Shown here one piece after another: positions 8,746-18,805 of a stretch of 64,000 nucleotides of DNA. The stretch is from Crossiella cryophila (GTDB lineage: Bacteria > Actinomycetota > Actinomycetes > Mycobacteriales > Pseudonocardiaceae), in NCBI RefSeq assembly GCF_014204915.1, contig NZ_JACHMH010000001.1:4613501-4677500 (forward strand), read 5' to 3'. The first letter of the stretch is position 1. Every line of letters starts with the position of its first letter. Under the pieces are notes generated by a model, which saw only the letters and a list, made by a program, of their open reading frames with translations, searched no databases and was not told the DNA's origin. The position numbers and the translations under genes are program-made.

Positions 8746-11273
8746 CCGCGGGACCGGGCGGGGAGTTCACCGTCGACTCGGATTCGCCGTTCGCACTCGC
8801 CCTGATCGCGGCCAGGGAGGCGACCGACCGGTCGGCCCTCGACCAGGCCTACCTGTGGGCGGTCGAGCTGGCCGACGCCGAGTCGGCGGAGCTGCGGACC
8901 GCGCTGGCCGCCGAGCACGTCAGCCGGTTGCGCGGGCTTGGCGACAGTTCGGCGGCGCTGACCTGGTGCGCGGACTACCTGAGCAGGTACGGCACGCAAC
9001 CGAAGCTGGTGCTGCTGCGGGCGGAGACCAACGTCGGCCGGGGTGACTACCGAACGGTCGGTAGGGACGCGGCCGAGGCCCGCCAGGGTGGTCTGGACGC
9101 GGCGGACCACGCGTTGCTGTGCCGTCTGGAAGGGCTGGCGGCCAGGCAGGAAGGCCGGTACGAGCGGGCTCGGGAACGGCTGCGGTCCGCGCGCAAAGCC
9201 TATGCGGCACTGGGGAACACGGCGGCGGAGGCGGTGCTGGCCGAGGACCTGCGGCTGCTCGCGCTGACCGAAGGCAGGCCGGTGGTGCTGCGGCTGGCCG
9301 GTGGGACGCGGTCGCCGCAGGACCGGTTGGGCCGGGCCGAGGAACTGCGGATCGCCGGGCGCTACGAGGAGGCACTGGCCGAACTGGCGCCCGCACTGGC
9401 CGGGCCCCTGGATGCTGCGCTGCGCTACTTCTACTTGGAGGCGCGGGTCCGGTTGCTGCGGTTGGTCCGGGCCGACGAGGAGGCCGCCGCCGCACTGCCG
9501 GAGTTGTACGCGGCAGCGGAGGCTTCGGCTCGCCCGGAGGAGAATATTATTGCGGCACAAAGGTTTGCCGGTGGGGACAGGTTTCCGGTCGAGTTGCTGG
9601 CGGCGGGGGAGCACTGGCTGTTCCGGGTGCGCTGGCTGATCAGGAACGACCGGCTCGCCGAGGCCGAGCAGTCGCTGTCGAGCGGAGCCGAGAACGCCGA
9701 ATGGAACCTGGCGATGGCCGAGTTCCTGCTGGCCACCGCCCGGCATTCCGGCAACGCCGCGGTGGCCGGGCAGGCGGTCGCGCACAGCCGGGACTGCCTG
9801 GACGCGGCGGAGGTCTCGCCGGTGCTGCGGATCGCGGCCTGGCGGGTGCAGGGGCACGCCTACCTCGAACTGGACCCGGGACTGCACCGCGAGCGGGTGG
9901 TCAGGGCCCTGGCCAGGGCGCACCGGGCCGAGGAGGAACTGGCCGCCCGGCAACCGAGTGACGCGGTGCGGCTGCGGATGCTGCACGCCGCCGCCACCGA
10001 GTTCGACGAGCAGATCCAGTGGGCGGCCGAACAGGGCGACCGGGTCGACGACCTGGTGGCGGTGGCCATCGAGGCCGCCCGCGGCGCGGCCATCCTGCCC
10101 CAGCTCGACTGGGGCGTCACCCGCGCGCTGCCCGCGCCCGGCGACCGCGTCGGGGCCCGGCGGTGGATCCGCCGGGCGGTCCGCGGGCTGCCACGGGACC
10201 AGTGGATCTGGCTGCTGCACAGTGGCCCGGACACCCTGCACTCCGTCCTCATTGGACGAACCTGGCGTGGCGTGTCGACTCAGTATTATTCCGTTGGCTG
10301 CCAACGGACCCGGCTGATCAGCACGATCGACGCGCTGGCCGGGTGCTGGCGGAACCGGGGCGCCCGGCGACTGGCCGAGGCGCCGCCGGGCAGCACCGAG
10401 CTGGACCGGCTGTTGCCCGAACTGGAGCAGCTGCTGGGGTTGCCCGGCAGGCCGGAGCTGCCCGCGCACGTCCGGCGGATCACCGTGGTGGCCGGTGGCG
10501 AGCTGGCCGAGATTCCGTTCGGGTTGCTCAGGTATGGCGAGTCGGCGGCGATGCTCGGCCGTCGGTACGCGCTGTCCACCCTGCCCTGCCTGGCCGCGCG
10601 CGCCCCACTGCACCGGCGATCCCGTACCCAGCGCGGGCTGCGCCCGAAGGACATGCTGGTGCTGCACGGCCCGAACCTGCCGGACCAGCCGGTGACCCCG
10701 GCCGCCACGATCAAGGGCCGGGTGGTCCTGGACGGTGCGCGGGCCACCGCGACCGAACTGCGCGCGGCACTGGCCGCGAGGGCGTACCGCGTGGTGCGCG
10801 TCGACAGTCACGGCGACTACAGCGGCGATCCGGCCAACGCGGCCATGCTGCTGGCCGAAGGCCGGGTCAGTCCGGCCCAGTGTCAGGACCTGGACCTCAG
10901 CCGGACCGGCACGATCGCGCTGGGTGTGTGCGAATCGGCCATGGGCAAGCGGATCGGGCGCGATGAGCACCTCGGATTCGTCCGGGTCGCACTCGCCGCC
11001 GGGGCCTCGGCGGTGCTCGCCGCGCGCTGGGAGACCGTGGATCTCCTTGCCACCCGGACCATCGACCGGTTCGAGCGACTCCTGCGGCGCTATCCGCGGG
11101 ATGTCGCCCTCTTCCGCGCGCAACGCGAGCTGGATTCCCCGGGTCAGCACCCCACCCGGTGGGCCGCGCTCAGCCTGTGCGGCGACACCGGTTTCCAGAC
11201 CCGTCGCGGACCGCTGCTGCGATGGCTGACCCGTATCACCCAGCCCGAGCCGACAACTGGAGCACAGCGATGA
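8742..11273 (+). CDS. TPR-CHAT protein (caspase-like protease domain), 843 aa
   Basis: CHAT domains are caspase-superfamily peptidase domains that often act as effectors or processors in bacterial conflict and signalling systems. The C-terminal third shows the expected dyad: His690 in DSHGDY and Cys730 in LGVCESAMG, followed by a conserved-looking helix in which the protein warns of repeated units (FVRVALAAGASAVL). The N-terminal two thirds (about 40-540) are Ala/Leu/Arg helix pairs typical of TPR or TPR-like solenoids. There is no signal peptide, so it should be cytoplasmic. The ATG at 8742 overlaps the lipoprotein stop and its own stop overlaps the vWA start (ATGA at 11270). The substrate is unknown; any of the operon products is a candidate. 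Confidence 0.85.
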   Translation: MTAGPGGEFTVDSDSPFALALIAAREATDRSALDQAYLWAVELADAESAELRTALAAEHVSRLRGLGDSSAALTWCADYLSRYGTQPKLVLLRAETNVGRGDYRTVGRDAAEARQGGLDAADHALLCRLEGLAARQEGRYERARERLRSARKAYAALGNTAAEAVLAEDLRLLALTEGRPVVLRLAGGTRSPQDRLGRAEELRIAGRYEEALAELAPALAGPLDAALRYFYLEARVRLLRLVRADEEAAAALPELYAAAEASARPEENIIAAQRFAGGDRFPVELLAAGEHWLFRVRWLIRNDRLAEAEQSLSSGAENAEWNLAMAEFLLATARHSGNAAVAGQAVAHSRDCLDAAEVSPVLRIAAWRVQGHAYLELDPGLHRERVVRALARAHRAEEELAARQPSDAVRLRMLHAAATEFDEQIQWAAEQGDRVDDLVAVAIEAARGAAILPQLDWGVTRALPAPGDRVGARRWIRRAVRGLPRDQWIWLLHSGPDTLHSVLIGRTWRGVSTQYYSVGCQRTRLISTIDALAGCWRNRGARRLAEAPPGSTELDRLLPELEQLLGLPGRPELPAHVRRITVVAGGELAEIPFGLLRYGESAAMLGRRYALSTLPCLAARAPLHRRSRTQRGLRPKDMLVLHGPNLPDQPVTPAATIKGRVVLDGARATATELRAALAARAYRVVRVDSHGDYSGDPANAAMLLAEGRVSPAQCQDLDLSRTGTIALGVCESAMGKRIGRDEHLGFVRVALAAGASAVLAARWETVDLLATRTIDRFERLLRRYPRDVALFRAQRELDSPGQHPTRWAALSLCGDTGFQTRRGPLLRWLTRITQPEPTTGAQR
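9047..9064. promoter_or_regulatory. 18-bp near-palindrome, TetR-operator-like, copy 1
   Basis: CTACCGAACGGTCGGTAG lies within the CHAT gene. The identical 18 bases recur at 16635-16652 at the start of another gene of the same operon. The dyad resembles operators of TetR-family regulators. Whether it is bound is unknown. Confidence 0.35.
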
Positions 11274-13453
11274 GCACGCACCGATGGGCCGCCTGGACAG
11301 TGGCGATCATCCTTGCGCTGTCCGGCTTTTCCCCCGTACCGGCCGGGGCGCAGGAGCCGCCGCCGGAGTTGCGGCCGGTGCGGATCGTGGTGCTGGTGGA
11401 CGAGTCGGGCAGTCTGTCCGAAGAGGACATCGCCAGGGAACGCGACGCCGTGCGGGTCATCGTGCAGGGCGAGCCCTCGCCAAAATCCACCGTGTCGGTG
11501 ATCGGGTTCGCCAGTGCGGACGCCTCCGGTCAGTCGCCGATCGACCCGGTCTGCCCACCGACCACAGTGGACACCCCGCAGAAGCACCAGGCACTGGCCG
11601 ACTGTGTGGGCAAGCTCCGCCGCCGGGCCGGGAACGAGGGCGACGGCACGGATCACGTCACCGCGTTGCGGGCCGCGCTGAGCCACCTCAACACACCCGG
11701 CTCCGCCGAGGAACGCAAGATCGTCTACCTGCTCAGTGACGGCAAACTGGATGTCAGCGGCAGTCCCGCCTACGGCGACAACCCCGAGGCCCGCAACGCC
11801 GCGGCCAGGGGAGCGCTGCCCGGACTGCTCGCCGAGTTGAACCAGGCCAAGGTTTCGGTGTGGCCATTGGGATTCGGTCAGGCGGACCTGACGCAGCTCA
11901 ACGCACTGGCCACCGGGGCCAGTCAGGACCGTTGCGGGGCCAGGACTTCGCCGCCTAGTGCGACGGTGATCACCACCTCGGCGGATCTGCTGCGGGCCAT
12001 CGGTGCGGCCTCCCGGTCCGCGCGCTGTGCCGGGGTGAGCGATCCGGCCACCGGCGAACTGCCGGCGGGCGGCACCCTGGATCTGCCGCTGACCGTGCCC
12101 GCGATCGCCAGCGAGGGCGCGTTCGTCGTGCACAAACGGGATCCGCGGGTGGTGGTGGCCTACCGCGATCCGCAGGGCAGAACCGCGCCATCACACGGCA
12201 CGTTCGGCGAGTCCAGATTCGAGATCAGTGGGCAGGGCACCGAGGCCGAGGTGCTGCGCATCGTCAACCCGGAACCGGGGGACTGGACGGTGAGCCTGTC
12301 CGCGCCGCCAGGGGTGCGGCCGCACAACGTCAGCGCGGTGGCCATCTTCCAGGGCGCGGTGCGCGCGGTGATCGGAGTGGTCCCGCCCGCGCCGCAACCG
12401 GGTGCCACGGCGCAGGTCACCATGCAGGTCCGCGGCTCCCGTGGCGCGGTCACCAATCCGGCCCAGCTGAAGGGACTCACCTTCCTGGCCGAACTCACCG
12501 GCGAGGGCTTCGGCGCACAACCCGCGGTGGAGCTGACCGACCAGGACGGCGACGGCCAGTACACCGGCGGGGTCGCGGTGCCCGGCAGCGCGAGCGGCCG
12601 GCTGGATTTCTTCGGCAGCGTCACCGGGATCGGGGTCAGCGGCGACCGGCGGCCCTTCCCGACCAGGATCGCCCTTGGTGCAGCCGGAATCAGTGGCGCG
12701 CTGACCCTGGACGGGGTGGACACCGAGGTGACCGCGGGTGATGCGCTGCCCGGCCAGGCCCAGGTCACCAACTCCACCGGGCAGCCGCGCACACTGCGGA
12801 TCGAGGTCGCCGAACCCAGTCCTGGCGCGGCGATCTCGGCCGAACCGTCCAGAGTGGACGTTCCGGCGGCGGGTGCCAGGACACACGACTTCGCACTGCG
12901 GTTCGCACCCGGTACCGCGCTGGGGCCCAACCAGGCCCGGCTGCGGCTGGTCGACGAGGCCAACGGCACGGTCGCCGGTGAGCTGCTGATCTCCCGGGTT
13001 GTGGTGGCCGAGCCTTCCTGGTTCGAGAAACTGTGGTGGCTGTGGGTCACGCTGACCATCGCGCTGGTGGCGCTGCTGGTCGGATTCCTTTGGCAGCGCA
13101 GGAAACAGCGATCCGGACGGGACGTGCGTGGCGTGTCGGTGGAACTGACCCGCCACGGCCAGAGCCTGGACACCCTGCGCGCCCAGATCACCGGCGAGCG
13201 GTTCGGCTTCGTGCTGCGAGACGAGCCAGGGCTGGGCATGAGCCTGGGCCACAACGGATCCGGCGACCGGTACACCGTGCGTCGCGGCGCAGGCGGACTC
13301 ACCCTGACCGGCCCGGCCGGTGATCGACTGACCCTCGGCCCCGGTGGCAGGCACGAGCTGCGGGACGGCCTCGAACTCGTGCTGCACGACCGCTCGGCCA
13401 CCCGCGCCGAACCACAGCCACCGGTCGCCCCGCGGTACGACCCCTATTCCTGA
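11270..13453 (+). CDS. Secreted vWA-domain protein with C-terminal membrane anchor, 727 aa
   Basis: The ATG at 11270 overlaps the CHAT stop. A signal peptide (about 1-28, ending AGAQ) is followed by a von Willebrand A domain at about 38-245. Its metal-ion-dependent adhesion site is intact: D44-x-S-G-S48, a following Thr in DGTDHVTAL, and Asp in LLSDG. A long beta-rich, Ig-like region (about 255-580) precedes one transmembrane helix (about 588-608) and a basic stop-transfer RRKQR. A roughly 110-residue cytoplasmic tail follows. The topology therefore links an outer adhesion or sensing domain to the cytoplasm. A 34-bp gap with its own ribosome site separates it from the tubulin-like gene. Confidence 0.88.
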   Translation: MSTHRWAAWTVAIILALSGFSPVPAGAQEPPPELRPVRIVVLVDESGSLSEEDIARERDAVRVIVQGEPSPKSTVSVIGFASADASGQSPIDPVCPPTTVDTPQKHQALADCVGKLRRRAGNEGDGTDHVTALRAALSHLNTPGSAEERKIVYLLSDGKLDVSGSPAYGDNPEARNAAARGALPGLLAELNQAKVSVWPLGFGQADLTQLNALATGASQDRCGARTSPPSATVITTSADLLRAIGAASRSARCAGVSDPATGELPAGGTLDLPLTVPAIASEGAFVVHKRDPRVVVAYRDPQGRTAPSHGTFGESRFEISGQGTEAEVLRIVNPEPGDWTVSLSAPPGVRPHNVSAVAIFQGAVRAVIGVVPPAPQPGATAQVTMQVRGSRGAVTNPAQLKGLTFLAELTGEGFGAQPAVELTDQDGDGQYTGGVAVPGSASGRLDFFGSVTGIGVSGDRRPFPTRIALGAAGISGALTLDGVDTEVTAGDALPGQAQVTNSTGQPRTLRIEVAEPSPGAAISAEPSRVDVPAAGARTHDFALRFAPGTALGPNQARLRLVDEANGTVAGELLISRVVVAEPSWFEKLWWLWVTLTIALVALLVGFLWQRRKQRSGRDVRGVSVELTRHGQSLDTLRAQITGERFGFVLRDEPGLGMSLGHNGSGDRYTVRRGAGGLTLTGPAGDRLTLGPGGRHELRDGLELVLHDRSATRAEPQPPVAPRYDPYS

Positions 13454-13487
13454 ACCCAGTCATGCGAAACCCAGGTGAGGAAACGGA

Positions 13488-16400
13488 ATGCCTCTAGATC
13501 GAGCAATGCTGCTGGTCGGCATCGGCGGCACCGGCCTGAGCACCGGTCAGGAACTGGAACGCGTGCTACGCGCCCAGTTCTGCGGTCCGGACGGCACCGA
13601 TCTGATCAGCCGGATGCGGGGCCACGACTACCGGCCCTACCAGCTGCCGACCTGCGTGCAGTTCGCCTACATCGACCTCAACATGAACGAGCTGAGCAAG
13701 GTGCTGACCAACGTGGTGCCCAGCGCCGAACACCACGCCGCGGCCCAGTGCACCACCAACCTCATCGCCAACCTGGTGCCGCCCAACCACCACAACAGCG
13801 CGCAGGTGCAGCGATCACTGCGGATCAGCACCGAACCGGAGGTGATCCACTGGTTGCCCAGCCCGGAATCCGACCCCAGGGTCGCGCCGCTGGACGCGGG
13901 CGCCGGTCAGCTGCCGACGGTGGCGCGGGCGGCGTTGTTCGAGACGATGCGCCAGGGCGGCGGCCCGAACGCCGTGCTGCACGGGGTGACCACCGCACTG
14001 CAACGGATCGGCGCCGCGGGCCCGGTGTTGCGGGAACTCGGCGGGACCCTGGACAACACCCTGGACGTGTTCGTGGTCTTCTCGGTGGCCGGGGGCACCG
14101 GCTGCGGGCTGTTCCTGGACTACCTCTACCTGATCGGCGATCTGGTGCGGCAGAACGGTTTGCAACCCAGGATCTACCCGTTGGTGCTGTTGCCATCGGC
14201 GTTCCCGGAGGGCATGGGCGGTGGCAGGCCCGCGGTGCTCAACGCGGCCTCCGCGCTGGTCGACCTGTTCCGGCTGATCGACGACCAGAACGCCCAGGGC
14301 GTCGAGGACGCGCTGCGGGACGGGCGGGAAGCCTACGGGCGCAGCACGATCCGGGTGCCAGGTGAGCCGAATCCGATCGGCTTGCAACCGGCTACCGTGC
14401 AGACCGCGTTCCTGTTCGGCCGCCCGGACAACGGGGTGGGCCGGGCGGACCTGATCCGGTCCATGGTCTCCTTGATCACCGCGCTGGTCAGCGCCGGGTC
14501 CGAGGCCGGTGTCCCGTTCGCCGACCGTTTCGTCAACGGCAACACCGCGCGCGCTGCGTTGTCCGACACCGGGATCGGGCGGTGCGGACTGTCCACCGCC
14601 TCGGTCGCCTCGCTGAGCATCCCGCTCGGCGAGCTGGCCGACCTGGTCGGCTCCCGGCTGCTGGCCGAAGCCGTGCGGGACATGCGGGCCACCCCGGCCA
14701 CTCCAGGGGTGCAGAACCGCCCGCACATCGAGCGGTTCGACACCGACTGCGGACTGGGCGGGTTCCTGGCCTGCGCGCCGCTGGAGGGTTTCGCCGAGGT
14801 GGAGGACGCCCCGGTCGGCCACGACGCCATCCTGCGCGCGCTCAACACCAGGATCCGGAGCATGCAGGACTCGTTGGAGCGCAACGAAAGGCTGCTCGAC
14901 ACCCGGATCGGCGGACTGGCCAAGGACTTCACCCCGGTGCGGGCGGCCGAGGAGCTGCTGCGCGCGATCGACCCGTTCCACCTGCGCCGGGTGGTGCAGG
15001 GCGATCCCGGCTATGCCGAATCGCTGGACAAGGGCGGTTTCGAGCGGATCCTCAAGAGCCGGACGGAATCGGCCAAGGTCCCGCCCGGCTACGACTTCGG
15101 GTTGCAGGCGCCACAGCCGGAGGCACTGCGCAGGCGGGCCGTGCTGCGTCGGCCGCGCTGGGGCGATGACGCCGTGCAGAACGTGGTCAAGGAGCAGAAC
15201 GCCTGGTATCACTGGCGATTGCGGCGGCAGTGGCATGAGGCGTGGGCCCGCAGTCAACGGATCTGGGAACCGCGTTGGCAGGGGTTCTGCGCGCAGCTGG
15301 CCGCGGTGACCGGGGAGCTGACCGACTACCTCGCCACCGAGGAGCGCCAGTTCACCCAGCGCTCGGCCGAGCTGTACGAGCGGCGGCTGGGCGTGTCCTA
15401 CCTGCTGCCGCCCGATGACGGCCAGATGCAGTCCTTCTACCAGCGGGTGAAGGTCAACCTGGTCAACCGCTACCGGGATCGCCTGCCCGTCAACCCGGCC
15501 GCGGCCGATCTGGTCTCGGTGATCCTGGGCACGGACGGCTGGCGGGAGGCATACCAGGCCGGGCGGGAACGGCCCGAGGCTGCGGTGCACCGGGTGCGGC
15601 AACGGATCCGGCGCGCGGTGTCGGAATGCCTGCGGCCCGGCGGCGGTGAGCGGGCGATCATCCCGGCGATGCGGGATCTGCTGACCGCGGCGGCGGGCAG
15701 GCCCAGCAGCATGCTCGACGACGGGGATGTGGCGCACTTCCGCAACCAGCTGGCCGGCATGGTGCCCAGCGGCTACGCCCCCTCCGGCGAGGGCACCCTG
15801 AAGGTGCTCATCTCCTACCCGGCCGGTGCGCCCGATCTCGAGGTGGAGGCATGCCTGGGGCGGGAGCTGCTGCGGACGCCGCAGGTGGAACAGCAGGCGG
15901 TGGAGTTCCGCCCCAACGACTCCGACTCGCTGGTGGTGGTGCTGTTCCGCAGTTCGATGAGCATCACCCAGGTGCCGGAGGTGCGCGAGGCGATCCGGTT
16001 GCGCAGCGCGGCACAACGGCACGAACGGCCGGGAGACCGGCTGTCCTGGCGGCAGCGGCTGGGCGCGGACCAGGGCTACCCGGTGTCCACCCCGGCCGAC
16101 CGGGCGCTGATCCTGCAGTCCTTCCTGAACGCGATGTGGAACGGCTGGGTGGCGGTCGAGGCGCCGGGTCAGGACCGCAGCCCCACCGGGGTGCGGGTGC
16201 GGACCGGCCGGGCCGAGGCCACCCCGCTGGTGCTGGAGCTGACCCCGTTCGGTGGACTGTCCTCCTGGGCGAGCCTGTTGCAGGCATATGAGGAGTGGGC
16301 GCTCAGCGACGGCAGCGGGGCCCGCAGCAGCCTGGCCGCGCAGCTCATCGCCGCGGTGCCGCTGGACATCGACCGCAATCCCGGCCCGCCGGCGCCGCTG

Positions 16401-16628
16401 TTCAGCACGCTGTACGAGTTGCCTGCCAAGGAACTCCGGCTGGTGGACGAGCTACGCGCCCGGCCGGGCCTCGACGCCGCCCGGCAGATCGACCTGATCG
16501 AGGAGTTCTGGCAGGAGACCCTGCCCGCCGCGCTGGACCTGCCCTTCCGCGGGGTGCAGGCGCCCTTCCCCAACCTGCGCGGCATGACCGAGTACTTCGC
16601 CTGCCAGTCCCCGGCGGTGGACCGGTGA
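13488..16628 (+). CDS. Tubulin/FtsZ-like GTPase, 1046 aa
   Basis: The N-terminus begins with a Rossmann-type GTP-binding loop (LLVGIGGTG) and, at residues 202-207, carries the tubulin signature GGTGCG inside VVFSVAGGTGCGLFLDYL, the hallmark loop that contacts the GTP phosphates. FtsZ is about 400 aa. This protein has a tubulin-like first part (about 1-420) followed by some 600 residues of helical, Arg-rich sequence of unknown fold. It belongs with large bacterial tubulin-like proteins, not with the cell-division FtsZ. AGGTGAGG lies about 7 bases before the ATG. Its stop overlaps the GTG of the next gene (GTGA at 16625). The expected role is GTP-dependent polymerisation coupled to the membrane partners; this is inferred. 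Confidence 0.85.
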   Translation: MPLDRAMLLVGIGGTGLSTGQELERVLRAQFCGPDGTDLISRMRGHDYRPYQLPTCVQFAYIDLNMNELSKVLTNVVPSAEHHAAAQCTTNLIANLVPPNHHNSAQVQRSLRISTEPEVIHWLPSPESDPRVAPLDAGAGQLPTVARAALFETMRQGGGPNAVLHGVTTALQRIGAAGPVLRELGGTLDNTLDVFVVFSVAGGTGCGLFLDYLYLIGDLVRQNGLQPRIYPLVLLPSAFPEGMGGGRPAVLNAASALVDLFRLIDDQNAQGVEDALRDGREAYGRSTIRVPGEPNPIGLQPATVQTAFLFGRPDNGVGRADLIRSMVSLITALVSAGSEAGVPFADRFVNGNTARAALSDTGIGRCGLSTASVASLSIPLGELADLVGSRLLAEAVRDMRATPATPGVQNRPHIERFDTDCGLGGFLACAPLEGFAEVEDAPVGHDAILRALNTRIRSMQDSLERNERLLDTRIGGLAKDFTPVRAAEELLRAIDPFHLRRVVQGDPGYAESLDKGGFERILKSRTESAKVPPGYDFGLQAPQPEALRRRAVLRRPRWGDDAVQNVVKEQNAWYHWRLRRQWHEAWARSQRIWEPRWQGFCAQLAAVTGELTDYLATEERQFTQRSAELYERRLGVSYLLPPDDGQMQSFYQRVKVNLVNRYRDRLPVNPAAADLVSVILGTDGWREAYQAGRERPEAAVHRVRQRIRRAVSECLRPGGGERAIIPAMRDLLTAAAGRPSSMLDDGDVAHFRNQLAGMVPSGYAPSGEGTLKVLISYPAGAPDLEVEACLGRELLRTPQVEQQAVEFRPNDSDSLVVVLFRSSMSITQVPEVREAIRLRSAAQRHERPGDRLSWRQRLGADQGYPVSTPADRALILQSFLNAMWNGWVAVEAPGQDRSPTGVRVRTGRAEATPLVLELTPFGGLSSWASLLQAYEEWALSDGSGARSSLAAQLIAAVPLDIDRNPGPPAPLFSTLYELPAKELRLVDELRARPGLDAARQIDLIEEFWQETLPAALDLPFRGVQAPFPNLRGMTEYFACQSPAVDR

Positions 16629-18805
16629 ACGCGCCTACCGAACGGTCGGTAGTCATCCTCGATCTGCGCGCGGGTGCGGTCGAGGTGGACCGGATCGAGG
16701 GCTCGGTGCTGGTCATCGACGGGGCAGGCACCGCGGCCGACCACGATGAGCTGTACCAGGAGCTGCTGGGCAGTCCGCTGGTCGCCGGGGTGATCTGCCT
16801 GGCCGTCGGGGACGGCGCGGCCAGGGACGGGGTGCGGATCCGGCCCGCGCCCGCGCTCGGTCCGGTGGACCGGGCGGCCACGCTGTGGGTCAGCGACGAG
16901 CACGGCGTGCACTGGCGACCCGCTGATCACCTGGTGCGCGGGGTGCGGCCGAGTGCACCGTCCAATCTGGACCAGCTCATCGCCGCGCTGTCCGAGCCGG
17001 TGGTCTTCGACGCGGTGGTGCACACGGTGAACACGCTGCCGTACAGCACCGCCAGCGTCGGGCTCGCCCTGGAACGGACCAGCCTGCACGAGGCCGAGCG
17101 GCGCCGGGTGCAGGAGGAGGCGATCAGCCTGTTCACCGACCCGGACGCCGGTGGGGTGAGCGCGCCGGAACCACCGAGGGCCGAGTTCCGGGCGGCGATC
17201 GGCCGGTTCATCGAGTCCGAGGAGACCGAACCGGTGCTGGTCGCCGGTGGTCCACTGGACCGCGCCCGCACGGCCGCCAACCGAGCGGTCGGGGACGCCG
17301 CACTCGAACTCAACCGCCTGGACCACCCCCTGGCCGCACTGGCCGCGCAGCGACCGGGATCGGCGGCGGGGGCGGCGGTGCGGCAGGCATTCGTCAGCGC
17401 GGACGCCTACCACCGGGAGGCACAACGCCAGCTCACCCACGTCAACGACCGCCTGCTCGGCCAGCAGACCGGCGACCTGTCCGTGGCCGAACGCGGATTG
17501 CGCGGACCGGAACAGGGCAGCCGCCGCCAGGCCAGGGACGAGGTGCGCGAGCTGGTGGAGACCTGGCTGCGGCGCTACCGCTCCATCGGCAGGCTGCTGC
17601 CCGACCTCAACGCGGTCAAGATCGAACGCGAACCGCAGGGCTGTCTAGCGGCACTGGACACCCTGACCGCGCTCGCCCCGCGACAGCAGCTGCCCGAGTT
17701 CGACCTCCGCCCGACACCCCTGGGCGCGGCGCTGTTGTCCGTGCTGACCGGGGTGCTGGCCGCGATCGGCGTGCTGCCCTGGCTGTTCACCCCGCTGCTG
17801 GCACTGGCCTGGTTCGGCAGCGGACTGCTGCTGCACGCCCGGCAGCCCACCGACCGCGGTGAACTCGGGATCAGGGGCGCGCTGCTGCCCGCCGCCCTGT
17901 GCTGGGGCGGACCGGCGCTGGGCAGCTGGGCGGCGGTGGCGATCCTGAGTCCGCCGCCGCTGCCCTTGGCGTTCGCGCCGACCGTGCTGGCCTGGCTGCT
18001 GCTGCTCGCGGTGGTGGCCAGCAGCTGGTGGCTCAGCGCCCGGCGGTGGCGGACCGAGGTGGGCCTGGCGAAGCTGTCCGACCAGGTCGAGCAGATCGAC
18101 CGGCTGGTGCACCGGGTGGCGCGGGCGGACTGGCGGCCCTCGACCCGGCGGGCGCTGTTCGCCGACGGGCTCGGCCAGGCCGTGCTGGGCCTGACCGCCA
18201 TCCAGGCCGCCCTCGCCGATCGTACCGAGGACCTGTTCACCCCGTTGCCCGGCAAGGAGATCGCGCTCGCCGAGGAAGGCGAGCCCGAACCGCCGCCGGA
18301 CCGGGATGTCTACGAGGAGGTGCGGGAAGTGGTGCTGACCGACCTGGTGGACCTGACCCTGGCCGCGCTGCGCCCCTGCTGGGCCGGGATCGAGGCGGGC
18401 AGGCCGGTCGATCCGGCCGAGTACACCAGGACCTGCGCCCGGCTGCTGGAGAGCTACCACGAGCACGTGCGGCGGCACGGCCTGCTGCCCGCGCCGCCGT
18501 TCGCCTTCAACGGCGACCGCGCGCACCGGGACACCCTGGCCACCAAACTGTGGGCGGCCTCCAGGGTCACCGAGGCGCTGTCCAGGACCGCAGGGGACGA
18601 GATGACCCAGCTCTGCCACCACCGGCATCTCGGCGTGGTCAGCGCGCTGGCCGCGGGCGCCGGGCTGGTGCGCTTCGCCTCCACCGCGGTGCGCGAACTG
18701 ACCAGGGAGAGCAGCGGTCCCGGCCGCGAGGTGGCCTGGACCGGGGACTCGGAACTGGCCGGGTCGATGCGTTTCGTCCCACTGCGGCAAGGGGTTTTCG
18801 AATGA
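16625..18805 (+). CDS. Multi-pass membrane protein of the CHAT/tubulin operon, 726 aa
   Basis: The start is GTG 16625, overlapping the tubulin-like stop. Residues 1-360 are soluble with long helices. About 365-472 contain four hydrophobic segments (near LLSVLTGVLAAIGVLPWLF, ALLPAALCWG and APTVLAWLLLLAVVASSWWL), after which the chain is again soluble and helical (about 475-726). Coiled-coil tendency is high around 285-340. No enzyme motif was found. The arrangement, two cytoplasmic helical arms around a four-helix membrane block, suits a membrane scaffold or tether for the tubulin-like polymer and the downstream GTPase, but no homologue of known function comes to mind. The stop overlaps the next ATG (18802). 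Confidence 0.82.
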   Translation: MNAPTERSVVILDLRAGAVEVDRIEGSVLVIDGAGTAADHDELYQELLGSPLVAGVICLAVGDGAARDGVRIRPAPALGPVDRAATLWVSDEHGVHWRPADHLVRGVRPSAPSNLDQLIAALSEPVVFDAVVHTVNTLPYSTASVGLALERTSLHEAERRRVQEEAISLFTDPDAGGVSAPEPPRAEFRAAIGRFIESEETEPVLVAGGPLDRARTAANRAVGDAALELNRLDHPLAALAAQRPGSAAGAAVRQAFVSADAYHREAQRQLTHVNDRLLGQQTGDLSVAERGLRGPEQGSRRQARDEVRELVETWLRRYRSIGRLLPDLNAVKIEREPQGCLAALDTLTALAPRQQLPEFDLRPTPLGAALLSVLTGVLAAIGVLPWLFTPLLALAWFGSGLLLHARQPTDRGELGIRGALLPAALCWGGPALGSWAAVAILSPPPLPLAFAPTVLAWLLLLAVVASSWWLSARRWRTEVGLAKLSDQVEQIDRLVHRVARADWRPSTRRALFADGLGQAVLGLTAIQAALADRTEDLFTPLPGKEIALAEEGEPEPPPDRDVYEEVREVVLTDLVDLTLAALRPCWAGIEAGRPVDPAEYTRTCARLLESYHEHVRRHGLLPAPPFAFNGDRAHRDTLATKLWAASRVTEALSRTAGDEMTQLCHHRHLGVVSALAAGAGLVRFASTAVRELTRESSGPGREVAWTGDSELAGSMRFVPLRQGVFE
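16635..16652. promoter_or_regulatory. 18-bp near-palindrome, TetR-operator-like, copy 2
   Basis: The same 18 bases as at 9047-9064 lie ten bases into the coding sequence of the multi-pass membrane protein. Identity of two 18-mers within one operon, with dyad symmetry, is unlikely to be coding coincidence because the reading frames differ (TTR/frame-shifted context). It could mark an internal operator or promoter. Confidence 0.35.

Noticed and set aside
8205-11150. Very long minus-strand open frame opposite the CHAT gene
   Set aside because: High GC suppresses stops on both strands. Its translation is Gln/Arg/Gly-rich and has no domain, while the plus strand carries CHAT motifs and coupled starts.
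13815-16022. Long minus-strand frame opposite the tubulin-like gene
   Set aside because: No domain, atypical Gln/His/Arg composition; shadow of the real gene.
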